A DNA stretch of 64,000 nucleotides from Clytia hemisphaerica (taxonomy: Eukaryota > Cnidaria > Hydrozoa > Leptothecata > Clytiidae): the NCBI GenBank assembly GCA_902728285.1, contig CACVBU010000878.1, positions 1,737,786 to 1,801,785 on the forward strand, read 5' to 3'. The translations under genes were made by a program, and so were the position numbers. Positions within the stretch are counted from its first letter, which is position 1; the number at the start of each line of letters is the position of its first letter. Shown here in pieces: positions 22,108 to 33,420 of this stretch. The notes under the pieces were generated by a model. The model made no database searches. It was not told where the DNA came from and worked only from the letters and a program-made list of their open reading frames with translations.

Positions 22108-22974
22108 GCGGCATAGATATCCAAGCTGTTTTAACAATATTATTTTATTTTGACATTTCTGTTAGTTTCGGCTTGGTTGGTCTACGTAAAAATTTGTAAC
22201 CTCCCAGGGTCTTTCTAGTTTCTTATAATAATCAGATTTAGCTACAAGATACGCAAACGCTTCCTTCAGATTTTCGAATTCAAATCGAATTTGCCATAAG
22301 ACAAATAGAATAAGTTTTAAAAATTTTACCTCACCTAGTCATCTGCAATGTTGTCAACAACAATATGGAGTAGAGCAAGTATTCTCAGTCACGTTAGTTT
22401 TTGCTTTGAAAATATTTGAAGGTATTTTAAAGGGACATAAAAGTACTGACGAAATTTGTGAACAAACCGTATGCAGCGGAATACAAAATCAAAACAAATG
22501 TCACATGTCAAAATCAAAAATCAAAACAAATATGGTTGATTTTAATTGTTTCAATTGTTTTACAAGTTTGTTTTGGACACGTGATTTGCAATCGTTTTCT
22601 TTAATGACACGTGGTTAGCGCAATGTTTACATTTTACTACTTTTATGTCCCTTCAAATGACAGAATTTTTATTTTTGAAAATAAACATAACATATTGTAA
22701 ATAAAACACTTATAACACAACTATTAATATTATTCCTATTATTAGTGATATAATATAAAATTATTTTGAATCTAGAAATATGTACAGAAATTTTAGGACG
22801 ATTGTACAAATAGTTAGCAGAAAAATAAACTGTAAATTTATCGCTTAAAAGCTTGGGTTAGTTGGTCTACTTTGTCCTGTTTTGCTGTATTTCTTCGTTT
22901 CTATACTCTACCTTGTTTGCAGTGCACTATGGCGCCCAGCCACAATCACGGTCGAAATATATTGACATTTTAGT
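22108..22974. other. Intergenic, one small inverted-repeat pair
   Basis: AAGGGACATAAAAGTA (about 22430) and TACTTTTATGTCCCTT (about 22640) are inverted and bound about 230 bp, possibly a MITE. Otherwise no feature. Confidence 0.35.
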
Positions 22975-23160
22975 GTGTTTTAACGTTTTTCAGAATTTAA
23001 AGTTCGGGCGAGAATTGCTATTTTAGCACTACCACTTTCTTTCATTGAATATTTCGATTTTAGAGGGGCTCGGTGGCTTCTAGGCTATATTCAAAGCCTT
23101 ATTCGAGAAAATTTGAGCTTTTAAATCCTGAGATCCTAAGGTTGTAATAAAGCCTTGGCA
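22975..23160 (+). repeat. Dispersed repeat ending in GATCCTNAGATCCTAAGG
   Basis: Contains AAAGTTCGGGCGAGAA, CATTGAATATTTCGATTT, TCTAGGCTATATTC and AAATCCTGAGATCCTAAGG. The same order occurs twice at 55650-56000, and part of it at 61825-61860. Class unknown. Confidence 0.6.
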
Positions 23161-25640
23161 ACACAGAGACGACGTTGTTCTCAATTGAGCTATTATAGAA
23201 AAATTGGAAAGCCGTACTAAAGGTCGCCGGAGGAGGCACTTCTAAGTTTTCAGATTTTTGTCAGCTGGATTTTTACATACTGGCATTTTTTATTTGGTTA
23301 AATCATAGTATAAGAAAGCCGCGGCTGGAATGTGTACCGCATTGTCTTTTCAGTTAATTACTGTTCCATCTCTGTCTCCGAGCTTTATAAGAACATCAAG
23401 ATGCTCATTAAATATTTCCTTTGAGAAGGAAATATTTGTTAAAACGGTAATTTTTCTTCTCCTTCTTCAAGTCTAACGCTCGGTTTTGGTCAATTTCGTG
23501 AGTTTGTACATGAGTCTCTTTTTAAATCAAGCTCCGGCGGTAAAAACAGTACGATGTTCTTTTTTTCGAGGCGGAAGACGTCATTTCTTCGAAAAACGTC
23601 TATGGTAAATATCCGTACGGCGCTCTATTCTCCTTGTCGATCGGGCAACGTCGGCCGTTTCAGAAGCGTATTGTTGATCGGACCATACTGCTTTGTTTCT
23701 AACTGTCAAACCAAAGATGGCAGAAAATAGACAACAACTTTTGCTCTTTCGCTACTTTTCTTTGCTTTGGTTTTTATGCTTTGATGAGTTGAATTGGATC
23801 ATGATTTTTGAAAGATTGTCACAAGGAATGGTCGATAGTGAACTTTTCTTAATATTTCTTTCTGGATTTGATGTTTCGTTCAAATTCTGTTGGTTTGGAA
23901 TGAGCTGGAATGAGAGATGATGTAAATCTCTTGGTCTTGGAAAAAAACAGGACATTTTATCAACTTTCACAACAAACTAACTTCAATTTTGTTTGTATAT
24001 TTACATAAATAGTACGAAGGCAAGTGACTGTGAATAAATCTGACCATTTTATACCTGAAAAATTACACTATTGCAATATGAAAAAAGTTTGCACCCAACG
24101 AATGCAGCAAATGCGCCGGCAATGCAACAATGGGAATGGGTTGATGAACTGATTTTAGCTAAAAAAAATTTAAACATGGAGCAAATCTGACTGGTTAATG
24201 ATTGAATTTTGGTTTTTTTATCTGCAACAATGAATTAAACTGCTGTAGTGACAGTTAGTGAAAACTCGTTGCAGTTATAAGTTTCAAATTTTAAAGCTGA
24301 TAACCGGATCCGGAACACCACGGCCCCAATATGAAGAATGTTATGTTATACTTCTTAAAAGGTTTATTGCATTGAATATGGATGTAAATAATTTGAAATC
24401 ACCTCACATATTATTAAAATTTTTCTTGAACTTGGAGATTTTCTTCCCCGCGTGCAACGTGTGTTTTAAACGTGGAAACATTTGTCGTGAATTTGGAGAT
24501 TTTCTTACCATCAGCTGCTCCAACTTGGACTATCTGACAAAACATGGGACGGCAATTTGGCCACCATTTCACTGGACCTCCAAAGTCATTTGATTTGAGT
24601 TAATGAACGGCGTATTAAAAAAATGGCAAAACGATGGAACGTTTGACATCACTCGCGCGGCAAGTTACACACACGTTATTTGTTAATCCCATCGAGCGAT
24701 AGGCGGTTAGGCGGCGGGTGTTCTCTAATTCTCCGATCGGCACTATCAGTGAAAGTTATCATTACATGTTACGAAAGGAAGTATGATTGATAGACTTGGT
24801 GGAGTTATCAAAACAAATTTGTTGTCAAAGAGATTTAACAAGTTAGTGAAAATACAGACCAGATATCAAACAGTCCCATGTTTCGACCGATCGTCTCAAG
24901 TTAAAGCAGTTTATGGTATGTACATTTAAAACGTGGTGGAAACTTTTGTGATAAATTTGGAGATTTTCTTACACGTGCATTCAAAACATGGAAAACTTTT
25001 GTCGTGAACTTGACATTTTCTTCCAGATGCATTTAAAAAAAAAAATGAAGAAAACTCAAGTGATTTCCTGGCATGACAATTTATTTTCTTTTCTGACATT
25101 TTTTTTTTTGGAAATTTGGATTGTTTCCAAGTATGTGACATTTTTTGCTCTTGCAGCATGCTTTTAGAAATCATAAAATGGCTTCTGTTTGGGGAATTTA
25201 TTCCTATCGCCATTCTTTCAGATTATGAAATGTTTCCCAGTATGAGATTTTTTTTTTTTTTTTTTTAGCATTCTGTCGGAAAATATCAAATTGTTTCCCT
25301 GTTTTGAAAGATTTTTACTTTTTAGCACGTACATTATTTCAAAAAACTCCAAAAGTTACTTTACATTTTTACATTTTTTACAATATTTTATATATGAAAG
25401 TATAATGCAAAATATTTCATCTCATTTGGAAAATATATAAAATTTTCTTTGGTTTTTTTACTGTGGAATATTCTCCTTTTTGTTATTCTTTCATTTTAAA
25501 TATTTGCCCTTTTTGGCTATATAATATTTCTGGAAATCAGCGCATGAAATAATAATTATATAATCAGGTCTTTTGATGTGTTCAACAACACTCTACTTGG
25601 CGGTGCGACGCCGGGTGACCGCTAGTATAATACTAAAATC
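23160..25640. other. Intergenic, no gene; degenerate repeats
   Basis: Only short spurious frames. Diverged repeats of GTCGTGAATTTGGAGATTTTCTT occur at 24430-24510 and 24930-25030, followed by loosely periodic T-rich stretches with GGAAATTTGGATTGTTTCC-like motifs to about 25330. The stretch 23560-23680 is relatively CpG-rich, without an identifiable exon. Confidence 0.4.
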
Positions 25641-26552
25641 CATTGAAAGTCCACCTAACGAAAATTAAAGTTCTAGCCAATTTGATTACTGTATGTTGTT
25701 CTCAGTCGGGTTCAGCTTGGATATATTTCGTGGTCCGTAGCTTTGAACCTACAGTCATCTTATGAATAATCCTGTAAACTGGCAATAACATAGATGGAAT
25801 TTTGAAATTCTTAAGGACTTGTTGCTTGATGTTGTCTGAGATTTAAAGCACTTTGAAATCTTTTGAGGACATCAATTATTATTTTAACATTTGTAAAGGA
25901 AATATTTATCCGCATCTTTGCGGCTCTTGTTTTATTATTGGTAGATAGTCTTTGAAATTTTGCTATTATTTTTCTTCACAAATTCTTTTTTTGTTGCTAG
26001 ATATCTTTAAATCTGTACCCAATAGAACACTTGAACTAATTTTGGAATATTTTAGGGGTATTTTGTGGAAACAATAGTTTTCCGCCAAAATTGAGATTAT
26101 AAGAACTATATTCAAGATGACAACTTTCCTATCAGTTGGAATGATAAATTTTGAAGGTGCTGGCTTGAAATTTTCACAGTTTTGTCTTGATGTACTTTTT
26201 CATTGATTTCTAAAATATTTTCACTGAAATATCGTGAAGGCATTTGAGGCACTTTATTAAATTTTGAGTTCTTTCAGCCCAGCCATTTTGTGCTTGTTTA
26301 AATTTCTTATTGTTGATCTTTCCTTTACAATGATTTTATAATGCAATTGTATTATCAAGGGCATATCATTAATGTTTAAAACGCACTGAGAAGTGAGTGT
26401 TAATGACAAACCAATGAAATTTACCATTAAAAATAGTCATCAAATACGACAGAGATGGAACAACAGAAATTCAGATGTTATCATTCCAGCAGCGGCTTTC
26501 TTATACTATGGTTAAATCAAGTATTTTTTTCTTATCTTCTAACGTGGAAATA
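25641..26552. other. Intergenic, nothing recognised
   Basis: AT-rich sequence without coding character, repeats or inverted structures that I could identify. Confidence 0.4.
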
Positions 26553-26726
26553 GACCTTATCGGAGCTTTTGATTTTTCTAAAAAAGCGATATGCATTGTG
26601 GGATTGTTTCGAGTGTATTACAATAGAATCCCCTCGAGGAATTCAAAGAGATTTCTATTGTAATACACTCGAAACAATCCCACAATGCATCGCCTTTTTA
26701 GAATAATCAAAAACTCCGATAAGGTC
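26553..26726. mobile_element. Near-perfect 174-bp hairpin MITE, TA-flanked
   Basis: Arms of about 75 bp (GACCTTATCGGAGCTTTTGA ... ATGCATTGTGGGATTGTTTC and the complement) around a loop of about 20 bp, with TA at both sides. Arms differ by only a few bases, implying recent insertion or conversion. Confidence 0.8.
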
Positions 26727-26876
26727 TATTGCAGAATAACCAGTATATTCTATGATATAGATTACTACTTTTGAGATATTCAAGTTTTAAGTTTTATAAC
26801 ATCACAACGTAGTGTTTCCCGAGGCTCGGAATCTGAATTTTAGAATTTCTGACCAACTTGGTTTCATGAAAATTCA

Positions 26877-27048
26877 ACTCGTCAATTTAAGGTGCACCAT
26901 AAATTGACGAGTTAATTAACTCGTAAGATTAAAGTGCACCATAAATTGACGAGTTAATTAACTCGTAAGATTATGGTGCACCATAAATTGACGAGTTAAT
27001 TAACTCGTCAGTTTAAGGTGCACCGTGAATTGACGAGTTAAATTATCT
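26877..27048. repeat. 42-bp tandem repeat with an 18-bp palindrome per unit
   Basis: Three full units (26889-26930, 26931-26972, 26973-27014) and a partial fourth. Each has GGTGCACC followed by the palindrome ACGAGTTAATTAACTCGT. Unit-to-unit differences are few. Confidence 0.9.
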
Positions 27049-27173
27049 ACTTGTGACGTCATAATTTCCCATTGATGACGTCACATTTAACGTAACTCGT
27101 GCTTTTTGTAACTCGTGTTTTTTAATAAGGGATCATATCGAATAATAAATCCATGTTATTAACAGCCAATATA

Positions 27174-27339
27174 CAGTTGACGCACTCTAATTCAATCTTC
27201 AATCAAGGGGAATTTGATTTTCATCGAATTAGGGACTTGCTTATCAAGAATAAGGGTGTGTCGAGAGTTTCTTGTTATGACGAATAATAAGGGGTGCTAT
27301 CGAATAGTAGTAGAACGTCGAATTAGAGAGCGTCAATTG
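27174..27339. mobile_element. Pogo-like MITE, TA-flanked
   Basis: CAGTTGACGCACTCTAATTC on the left and GAATTAGAGAGCGTCAATTG on the right, with TA on each side. CAGT termini and TA duplication fit pogo/Tigger-type elements. Confidence 0.75.
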
Positions 27340-27519
27340 TACGCTCCTTTTGACGTATAAATGCTAAAGCCCCCGAATTTTCTCCCCCAAACTTAAGTCC
27401 CTCTGACATCACACGTTAGATTGACTCACACTCACAGTGCCAGCGATAAACATATAAAACCGACTGGACTTCTTTGCTATCTCCTTTGTATTTTTGTAGA
27501 AAGCACTGGTCGGCACTAG

Positions 27520-27795
27520 TAGCTTCGTTGTGTGTTGGACCCTTACCGGGAGAAAACAAAGGAAAATTTCGGGAATTTTACGACCCTTAGCAGGGCAAAT
27601 TTGACCAAATTTAACCAAATTTCGATCTTTCAGGGGGTAAAAAGTTGAAATTTTCACATTTTTCCGACCCTTAGTGGGACTGAAATTAGATTTTCTAATT
27701 TTGCCGACCCTTAGCGGGACTTTGGAAGTCCAAAATAGGTACCCATAAGGGCGGCACATACTGTACCCTCCATTTGCCTCAGTACCCCCCCCCCC
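27520..27795 (-). repeat. Dispersed CTAAGGGTCGG repeat, reverse copy
   Basis: The complement of a roughly 320-bp element whose best copy is 49612-49938. It shows TTCCGACCCTTAGYGGGACT, AAAGTTGAAATTTTC, GGCGGCACATACTGTACC and the C-run end. It lies back-to-back with a forward copy at 27916. Confidence 0.7.
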
Positions 27796-27915
27796 CGGAT
27801 TACGAGTAATGTTCAAGCTCTATGAATCCTTTTACCTAAGTAATTCAAAGAAATGAAATTGTGACGGAATATTGTTGGATTTTTTATTTTATCTATGCCA
27901 ATTTTGAAATACAGA
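27796..27915 (+). repeat. 120-bp block, direct copy at 29396-29515
   Basis: GATTACGAGTAATGTTCAAG, TTTTACCTAAGTAATTCAAA, GGAATATTGTYGGATTTTTT and TTTTGAAATACA are shared with 29396-29515. The arrangement suggests the CTAAGGGTCGG repeat was duplicated together with its flank. Confidence 0.75.
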
Positions 27916-29365
27916 CGGCCCGGGGGGGGATACTTAGGCAAATGGAGGGTACGGTATGTGCCGCCCTTAACGGTACCTTTTTTGGACTTCCAAAGTCCCG
28001 CTAAGGGTTAGGCTGCTGGCATCCACTAACGGATTCGTGCTCCTTATAGAGGATGCTTAATAAGCTATATTTCCTTTGTCCAGAGATTTGCCGCCTTTAG
28101 CCGATATACGGCTAAAGACATTTTTAACTGGCGAGTGTCTACAAATATAACATTACGTAATGTTTAAATTTTCTGTGAGGCACCAAATCATAGATTGGAA
28201 AATATATTTGGATTTTGAAAAAAAGTAGGCGGAAGGAAGTTTGCTTGTTTTTCTTCCTCCTTTCTTGTTTAATGTGGAGATTTTGTAAAAGATGAGAAAT
28301 TAGATTTATTGAATTTAAGTGCTCTGATGTATCTTCTGTGTGCACCAACAAAATTTTGCTTCATAAAACTACATTTTTATGCTTTAATTTGGACTTGCAT
28401 GAGTGTATAATTTTTTACCACACTGGATTCGTTGATCACTTTGGCTCCAGATAATTGTTTTGTCAGTTCTACAGATATGTTGCAGATTATTTCAAGGTAT
28501 TCTAGTTATGTATATACAGTACATTTTGGGGGTCATATTGAATATTTCTGACATTAGTTCTTTATGATTCTACAAAAGGGAGTGTTGTTGTTCCTTCAAC
28601 AAGGGCCTTTAAATGTTAAAACAAACAAAGAACTTTTCTTCAGCTTTAGCATTTCACTTTTTAATACTGTGGCCTTTGTATCTTTCCAGGTACTTAGCTT
28701 CAATTCTTTGAAGAGATTGGAGTGTTTCTGGTTGTTTTCTTTCACTTTGTTCATATTTGTATTTTTGAGCTTCGACCGAAGAGCTGATGGAAAAGTTTTG
28801 ATAAATTTACAGACCAGATATCTTATAAAAGCAAAAGTCAAAAATAAATCTACAGACTGTACATAATGCGCGCATCAGATTGTTTTTTTATCTTTTTTCT
28901 GTTTTGTTTTTCTGGTCTGGGATTCGAATTTCAAATGTAAACATTCCATTGAAAACGTTCGAAACGATCGTTTTTGCGCGCACATCAATGTCAATCAAAT
29001 TACTCGCCAAGATTTCCTTTGCGAACCGGAAAGCGGTTGGTAGATCATTAAGCAGACCTATACTACCTGTGGTTTTGTAGAGGTCTGCGATTCAGACTAG
29101 CTAAGGGTCGGAAAAATCAGAAAATCAAATTTCAGTCCCACTAAGGGTCGGAAAAATAGGAAAATTTCAACTTTTTACCCCCTGAAAGATCGAAATTTGG
29201 TCAAATTTGGTCAAATTGGTCCCGCTAAGGGTCGTGAAGTTCACAAAATTTTCCTTGGTTTTCTCTTTTTTAGTCCCGGTAAGGGTCCAAAGTTCGAAAG
29301 TCGGGCAGTACCCCCCCCCCCCCGTCAGCTCGCAACCCTAGTACCCCTTACACCTCCCGGGGTGT
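27916..29365 (+). repeat. Forward CTAAGGGTCGG repeat split by a 1.09-kb insertion
   Basis: 27916-28008 and 29100-29365 join into one copy of the element seen at 49612-49938. The break lies exactly at GCTAAGGGT, which is present on both sides of the insertion. Confidence 0.75.
28009..29099. mobile_element. 1,091-bp insertion with 9-bp target duplication GCTAAGGGT
   Basis: Flanked by GCTAAGGGT at 28000-28008 and 29100-29108. Begins TAGGCTGCTGGCATCCACTA and ends GGTCTGCGATTCAGACTA; only the outer 5-7 bases are inverted. Inside are short frames on both strands with no recognisable protein. Two mini-copies in which the two ends are joined lie at 3797-3870 and 48378-48457, supporting a transposing family. 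A 9-bp duplication would fit Mutator-like or Merlin-type elements, but no transposase is seen. Confidence 0.7.
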
Positions 29366-29395
29366 CTTATAAGAAAAATTAAGAATAATTCTTTT

Positions 29396-29515
29396 GTGAA
29401 TTACGAGTAATGTTCAAGCTCTATCAATCCTTTTACCTAAGTAATTCAAAGAAATAAAATTGTAATGTAACGGAATATTGTCGGATTTTTTATAACTATT
29501 TTGAAATACACGCAG
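29396..29515 (+). repeat. Second copy of the 27796-27915 block
   Basis: Matches 27796-27915 over nearly its full length with a few indels. It marks the right edge of the duplicated repeat complex. Confidence 0.75.
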
Positions 29516-32500
29516 CAAAGGCGGTAACAAAGCTCGCTTCAAAGAGACAATAAAAGATAGATGTCTAACCCCCTTTTCTACCTTTTTGATGCATGGCCAC
29601 TAACATCACAAATTGGTGAATTTTAGGCTCGAAACTCAGAAAGTTAAGAACATCTGAAGCAGCTTCAGAAATTTGGAATGTTCTTATTCTTATAAAATAA
29701 AACGTACCTTCGGTTTCGGATTAAAATCGGGAAATTTTTTTGGCGCGAATCCAAGCCACGAGGAAGACTTGGTACAGCCGGGTCCAACTTAAATACACTG
29801 AGATAAATAGATCTTAATTATACTGTGATTATGATCTATTCGTATATTACTATTCTACGATTCTCACTTTTACGATCTTGTATACTTAGAGCATATAATA
29901 GGCAGGTCCGACTGGACTCAGTAAAATAAAAGCGTAGTAGAAACAAAAAAAAAAATATGAAAGACCTAGAAAAGACAAGCCTCAGACAACCCTTGAAGGT
30001 ATTTTTTTAAGTTTTTTCAATTTGTTTGAAATCAATCATCACATCAATCATCATGCCACAAAAAAGCTCAATCATGCCATCCATCACAACTTTGGTTTTG
30101 CTTTGGTTTGCTGCGCGGCTGCTCATGAGCTTGTAGGTAACTGCTGCTTGCCTTGGCAGTCAGTCAGTGCTTCTGTAAGTTTGGTAAGTCAGCAGTGTCT
30201 TTCTCGATGCTTCTTTGTGCAGAGATCCATACTTTGTGTGATACGTGGAGTGGTCCTAAAGAATGTAAACACAGGACGCCCTGCCCTAAATCCGACCCCC
30301 CAAATAACTGCTATGAAAAAAAATTCTATGTTTACAAACATTCCCTCTCTAGTTGAAAAATAAACTATACAGATATTGCAAGAACTCTCGAAGCAAAACA
30401 TCTAACAAGATGACTAAAATGTCAAGATGTCATTTAATGTGATAAAAAAGTGTGAGTTGTAAAAATAATTGCCTCTATTATTCTGAAACGCAAACTACCC
30501 ATGTAAAAACTTTTCAATATATCTCCAGAACTAACAGATTTTTTGAAATTCTGTAAAAAGATCTAAGTTCCTGAATAGTTTTACTATGTTCTATGGAAAA
30601 ATCATAAGCATCAGTCAAATACTCGTTCATCTATTTAAGAATGAAGACAAAAATTTGCGAAGAAAAATATACCTTGAGCACAAAAAATGCTTTTTTAAAC
30701 ACTTATTTCCACCGAAAAACAAATAACTTTTACAGACTTACCTTCCCCAAACATTGAAGAAGCCTCTACTAATTAAAGTAAATGAGATAAGATAAGATAA
30801 AACCTTAAAATCACCAGAATTTACAACCTTTCGTCCAAAGCAAAGACGTGCTTTTCTGCCGCCATCTTGAATTTAAAATGAGAATTCTAGAGAATTCTAT
30901 TCGTTTCCAGCTCCCGCGGTCTTTTTTCATCCAATCAGATCGCGCGATTTCACTTTCGCTTCTCTAGTCCAATAAGACTGCGGATTTGAGTCATGACTTA
31001 TCTATTAAAAAACCCGCGTGAAATCGGGGGTCAAAAAGAAATACAGGGGGTCACACTACTGGCTACAGGAACTGAAAGCAAGCAATTAAGGCCAATATTT
31101 TTTGGTTTTTCTGAAGGACAAAGGTATAGGAAGCTTTACTGAAAAGAGGGATAAGGCTGGGACAATATTAAAAGATATGGACATAAAAAAGCACTTTTTT
31201 GGGTGATAATTAAGATTTTACTTAGAAACTTTAATTCTTTACCCCCGTCGCTCGGCCCCCCCTGATATGAAGCAAGGAACCTGATGGCCACCCCTACTGA
31301 AAATTTCAATCAAACAAACAAGGAATTAATTCCTGTAACTCGAAGAAAATTGGAAAAAACTGGTTTTTGACTGTTTCTGATCCTAAAGTGCTATTTTTTG
31401 GTAAAAGCTATACAATTTATGTTTGGATTTCTAGAAAGCTTACCCATTCATTGTTAATACATTTTTTATTTGAAAGTAATTTCTTCATGGAATAAAAAGA
31501 TATAGTCAAATCTTTTAAGGTCATTTTTCAAAAATTTTTTGCCAAATTCGATTTTCGTATTTCGCCATTTTACCCTACGCAAACGCACGTGATAGGCAGG
31601 GCTGTCGGATTTAGGACCACTCGTAACGGTATATATAGACAGGAGACCTGTTGTGTGTTTTTTTATAATTTGATGTACACAAGACGGGTTCGAGGTGTGA
31701 GTCCAATATTGGACTCACATTTTTTACAGTTGAAAAAGCGCAGGACTCACTCACTAAACAGTTAGTCACACTAGGAAATCAAGCTTTCAGAAAAAAACAA
31801 CATCAGTCATCTACAGGATGTATTTGCAACAACAAGGATGAGAGTTATTTGAATTAAGTTCAAGATCCCAAGACAATCAATTTAAAACTTGGAAACTTAA
31901 AATGAGACAAAATGACAGATTGCGAACGTGCAGCAGCCAAATATCAACCAACCAAATTTTATCAATAATTCCCGAGACAGCGCTTCGATTTTTAAGGCCT
32001 TGTTTATACGCTAAAGTAAAAATAATTCCGCACATGTGTCATTGTTTGAGGTCCGGCAAAATTTCCGGGGAAATACAAGGGAGCATCCCTCAATTAAGGG
32101 ATTAAGTCAAGAGAGAAAAATAGTGTCGCCGGGAGTCCTAGCGTTCCCCACTGAAACGAGTATCAAAGATTAATGCAGTGAAAGTGCTACCGTGAAGTCA
32201 GGCAACTTGCATCAGTGGAGGAAAACTTGCATAGCCATCAAATGACTGACCAATCAAAGCAGCAAAATTTCAAAACAAATTAACTACGCAGCTCCGCTCA
32301 CAGCTCTACTCTATCATTTTTATTTTTATTCTACTTTGTTTTTTAATGACCAGACAGGTTATTCATTTGAGGGCTATGCATGTTTGCCTCCACTGATGCA
32401 AGTTACCAGATCTCACGATATATTGTTTACTTGCCATGTAAAGCAAAAAATTGTGCCGCAAAACTTCTAAAGAGATTTTTGAAAAAGTAAACTTTTTGCT

Positions 32501-32776
32501 TTTAAAAAAATGAAATTAACATTTTCAAAAGCTAGGAAAAATTACCTAAATTTGAGCGATAGATGAAAAAATTTGAACCAAACAACCTTGTGTTGAAAAC
32601 TAATTTGAAGAACAAGTTCATAAGTAAAAGATCTATGGGGAAGAAAATGTGCACATAGATCTGTGCACAGCCGAATAGGCTATATTCCGGAAATTTCCTC
32701 AAACCTCAAACACTGAGTGACCCATTTACATATGTGCTGAACAGAATTATTTTTATTCTAGCGTGTAATCTAGGCC
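29516..32776. other. Intergenic, no gene; possible regulatory patch at 30855-31000
   Basis: No exon-like sequence. A GTTCTTA-family fragment lies at 29620-29710. About 30855-31000 is less AT-rich and contains GCCGCCATCTTG (YY1-type), two CCAAT motifs (ATCCAATCAGATC, GTCCAATAAG) and TGAGTCATGAC (AP-1-like). At 31825-31895 a block matches, in reverse, the sequence at about 38720-38790. Confidence 0.4.
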
Positions 32777-33420
32777 TTAAGAGCCAGTTTTTTTAAGAGC
32801 GGGGCAGGTCCAATAGTTTGAAACTGAGATTTTTTTCATTTTTGGATATGTTGTTAAGTACAATGAACTGAGTAAAATCCCAAAATATTTTGGTCTGAAA
32901 ATCCATAATGGCGGATTTATGCCAATTTTTTGACATTTTTGGGCATTGCACTTAAAAATTTTTTGATATAGAACCATGCTTTCTCAAATCAAAATGAGGA
33001 ATTGGTTTTTGGTTATTCTGAAACTATGGCCAGTAAACTATACAACTTTCAAAAAAAATCAAAATTTTCAAAATGGTAGCTGGAGTTATGACGTCACAAA
33101 AACACTATAAATTTGATTTTAGGGGTATTTTAGAGCCATCTGACCTGTCCCAGGGGAGTTTCTTACTGCTCAAAATAATATTTTCTGGTAGTTCAGTCCC
33201 TGGTCTATCCATTTGAAGTGATTGCAATAAAAAATTCCCTCCCTACTAGCCCCTAGAGGCCCGAAAAGCCAACAAGGTCTCAAAAAAGTACCAACTTTAG
33301 CCCAATTTTCCTAGAAATCCCAACATTGTCTGACCTCCAACTCTTCTGTTCCTGAAAGACAACCGGCTATTCTCTTAGGATCAAAAGAGAAACCTATGTG
33401 ATCTCCTACCATTAATTTTT

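Noticed and set aside
24258-24593. 111-codon frame
   Set aside because: No domain, no splice context, overlaps degenerate repeats; composition typical of random AT-rich sequence.
26877-27048. CRISPR-like array
   Set aside because: Units are contiguous tandem repeats without spacers, in a eukaryotic intergenic region.
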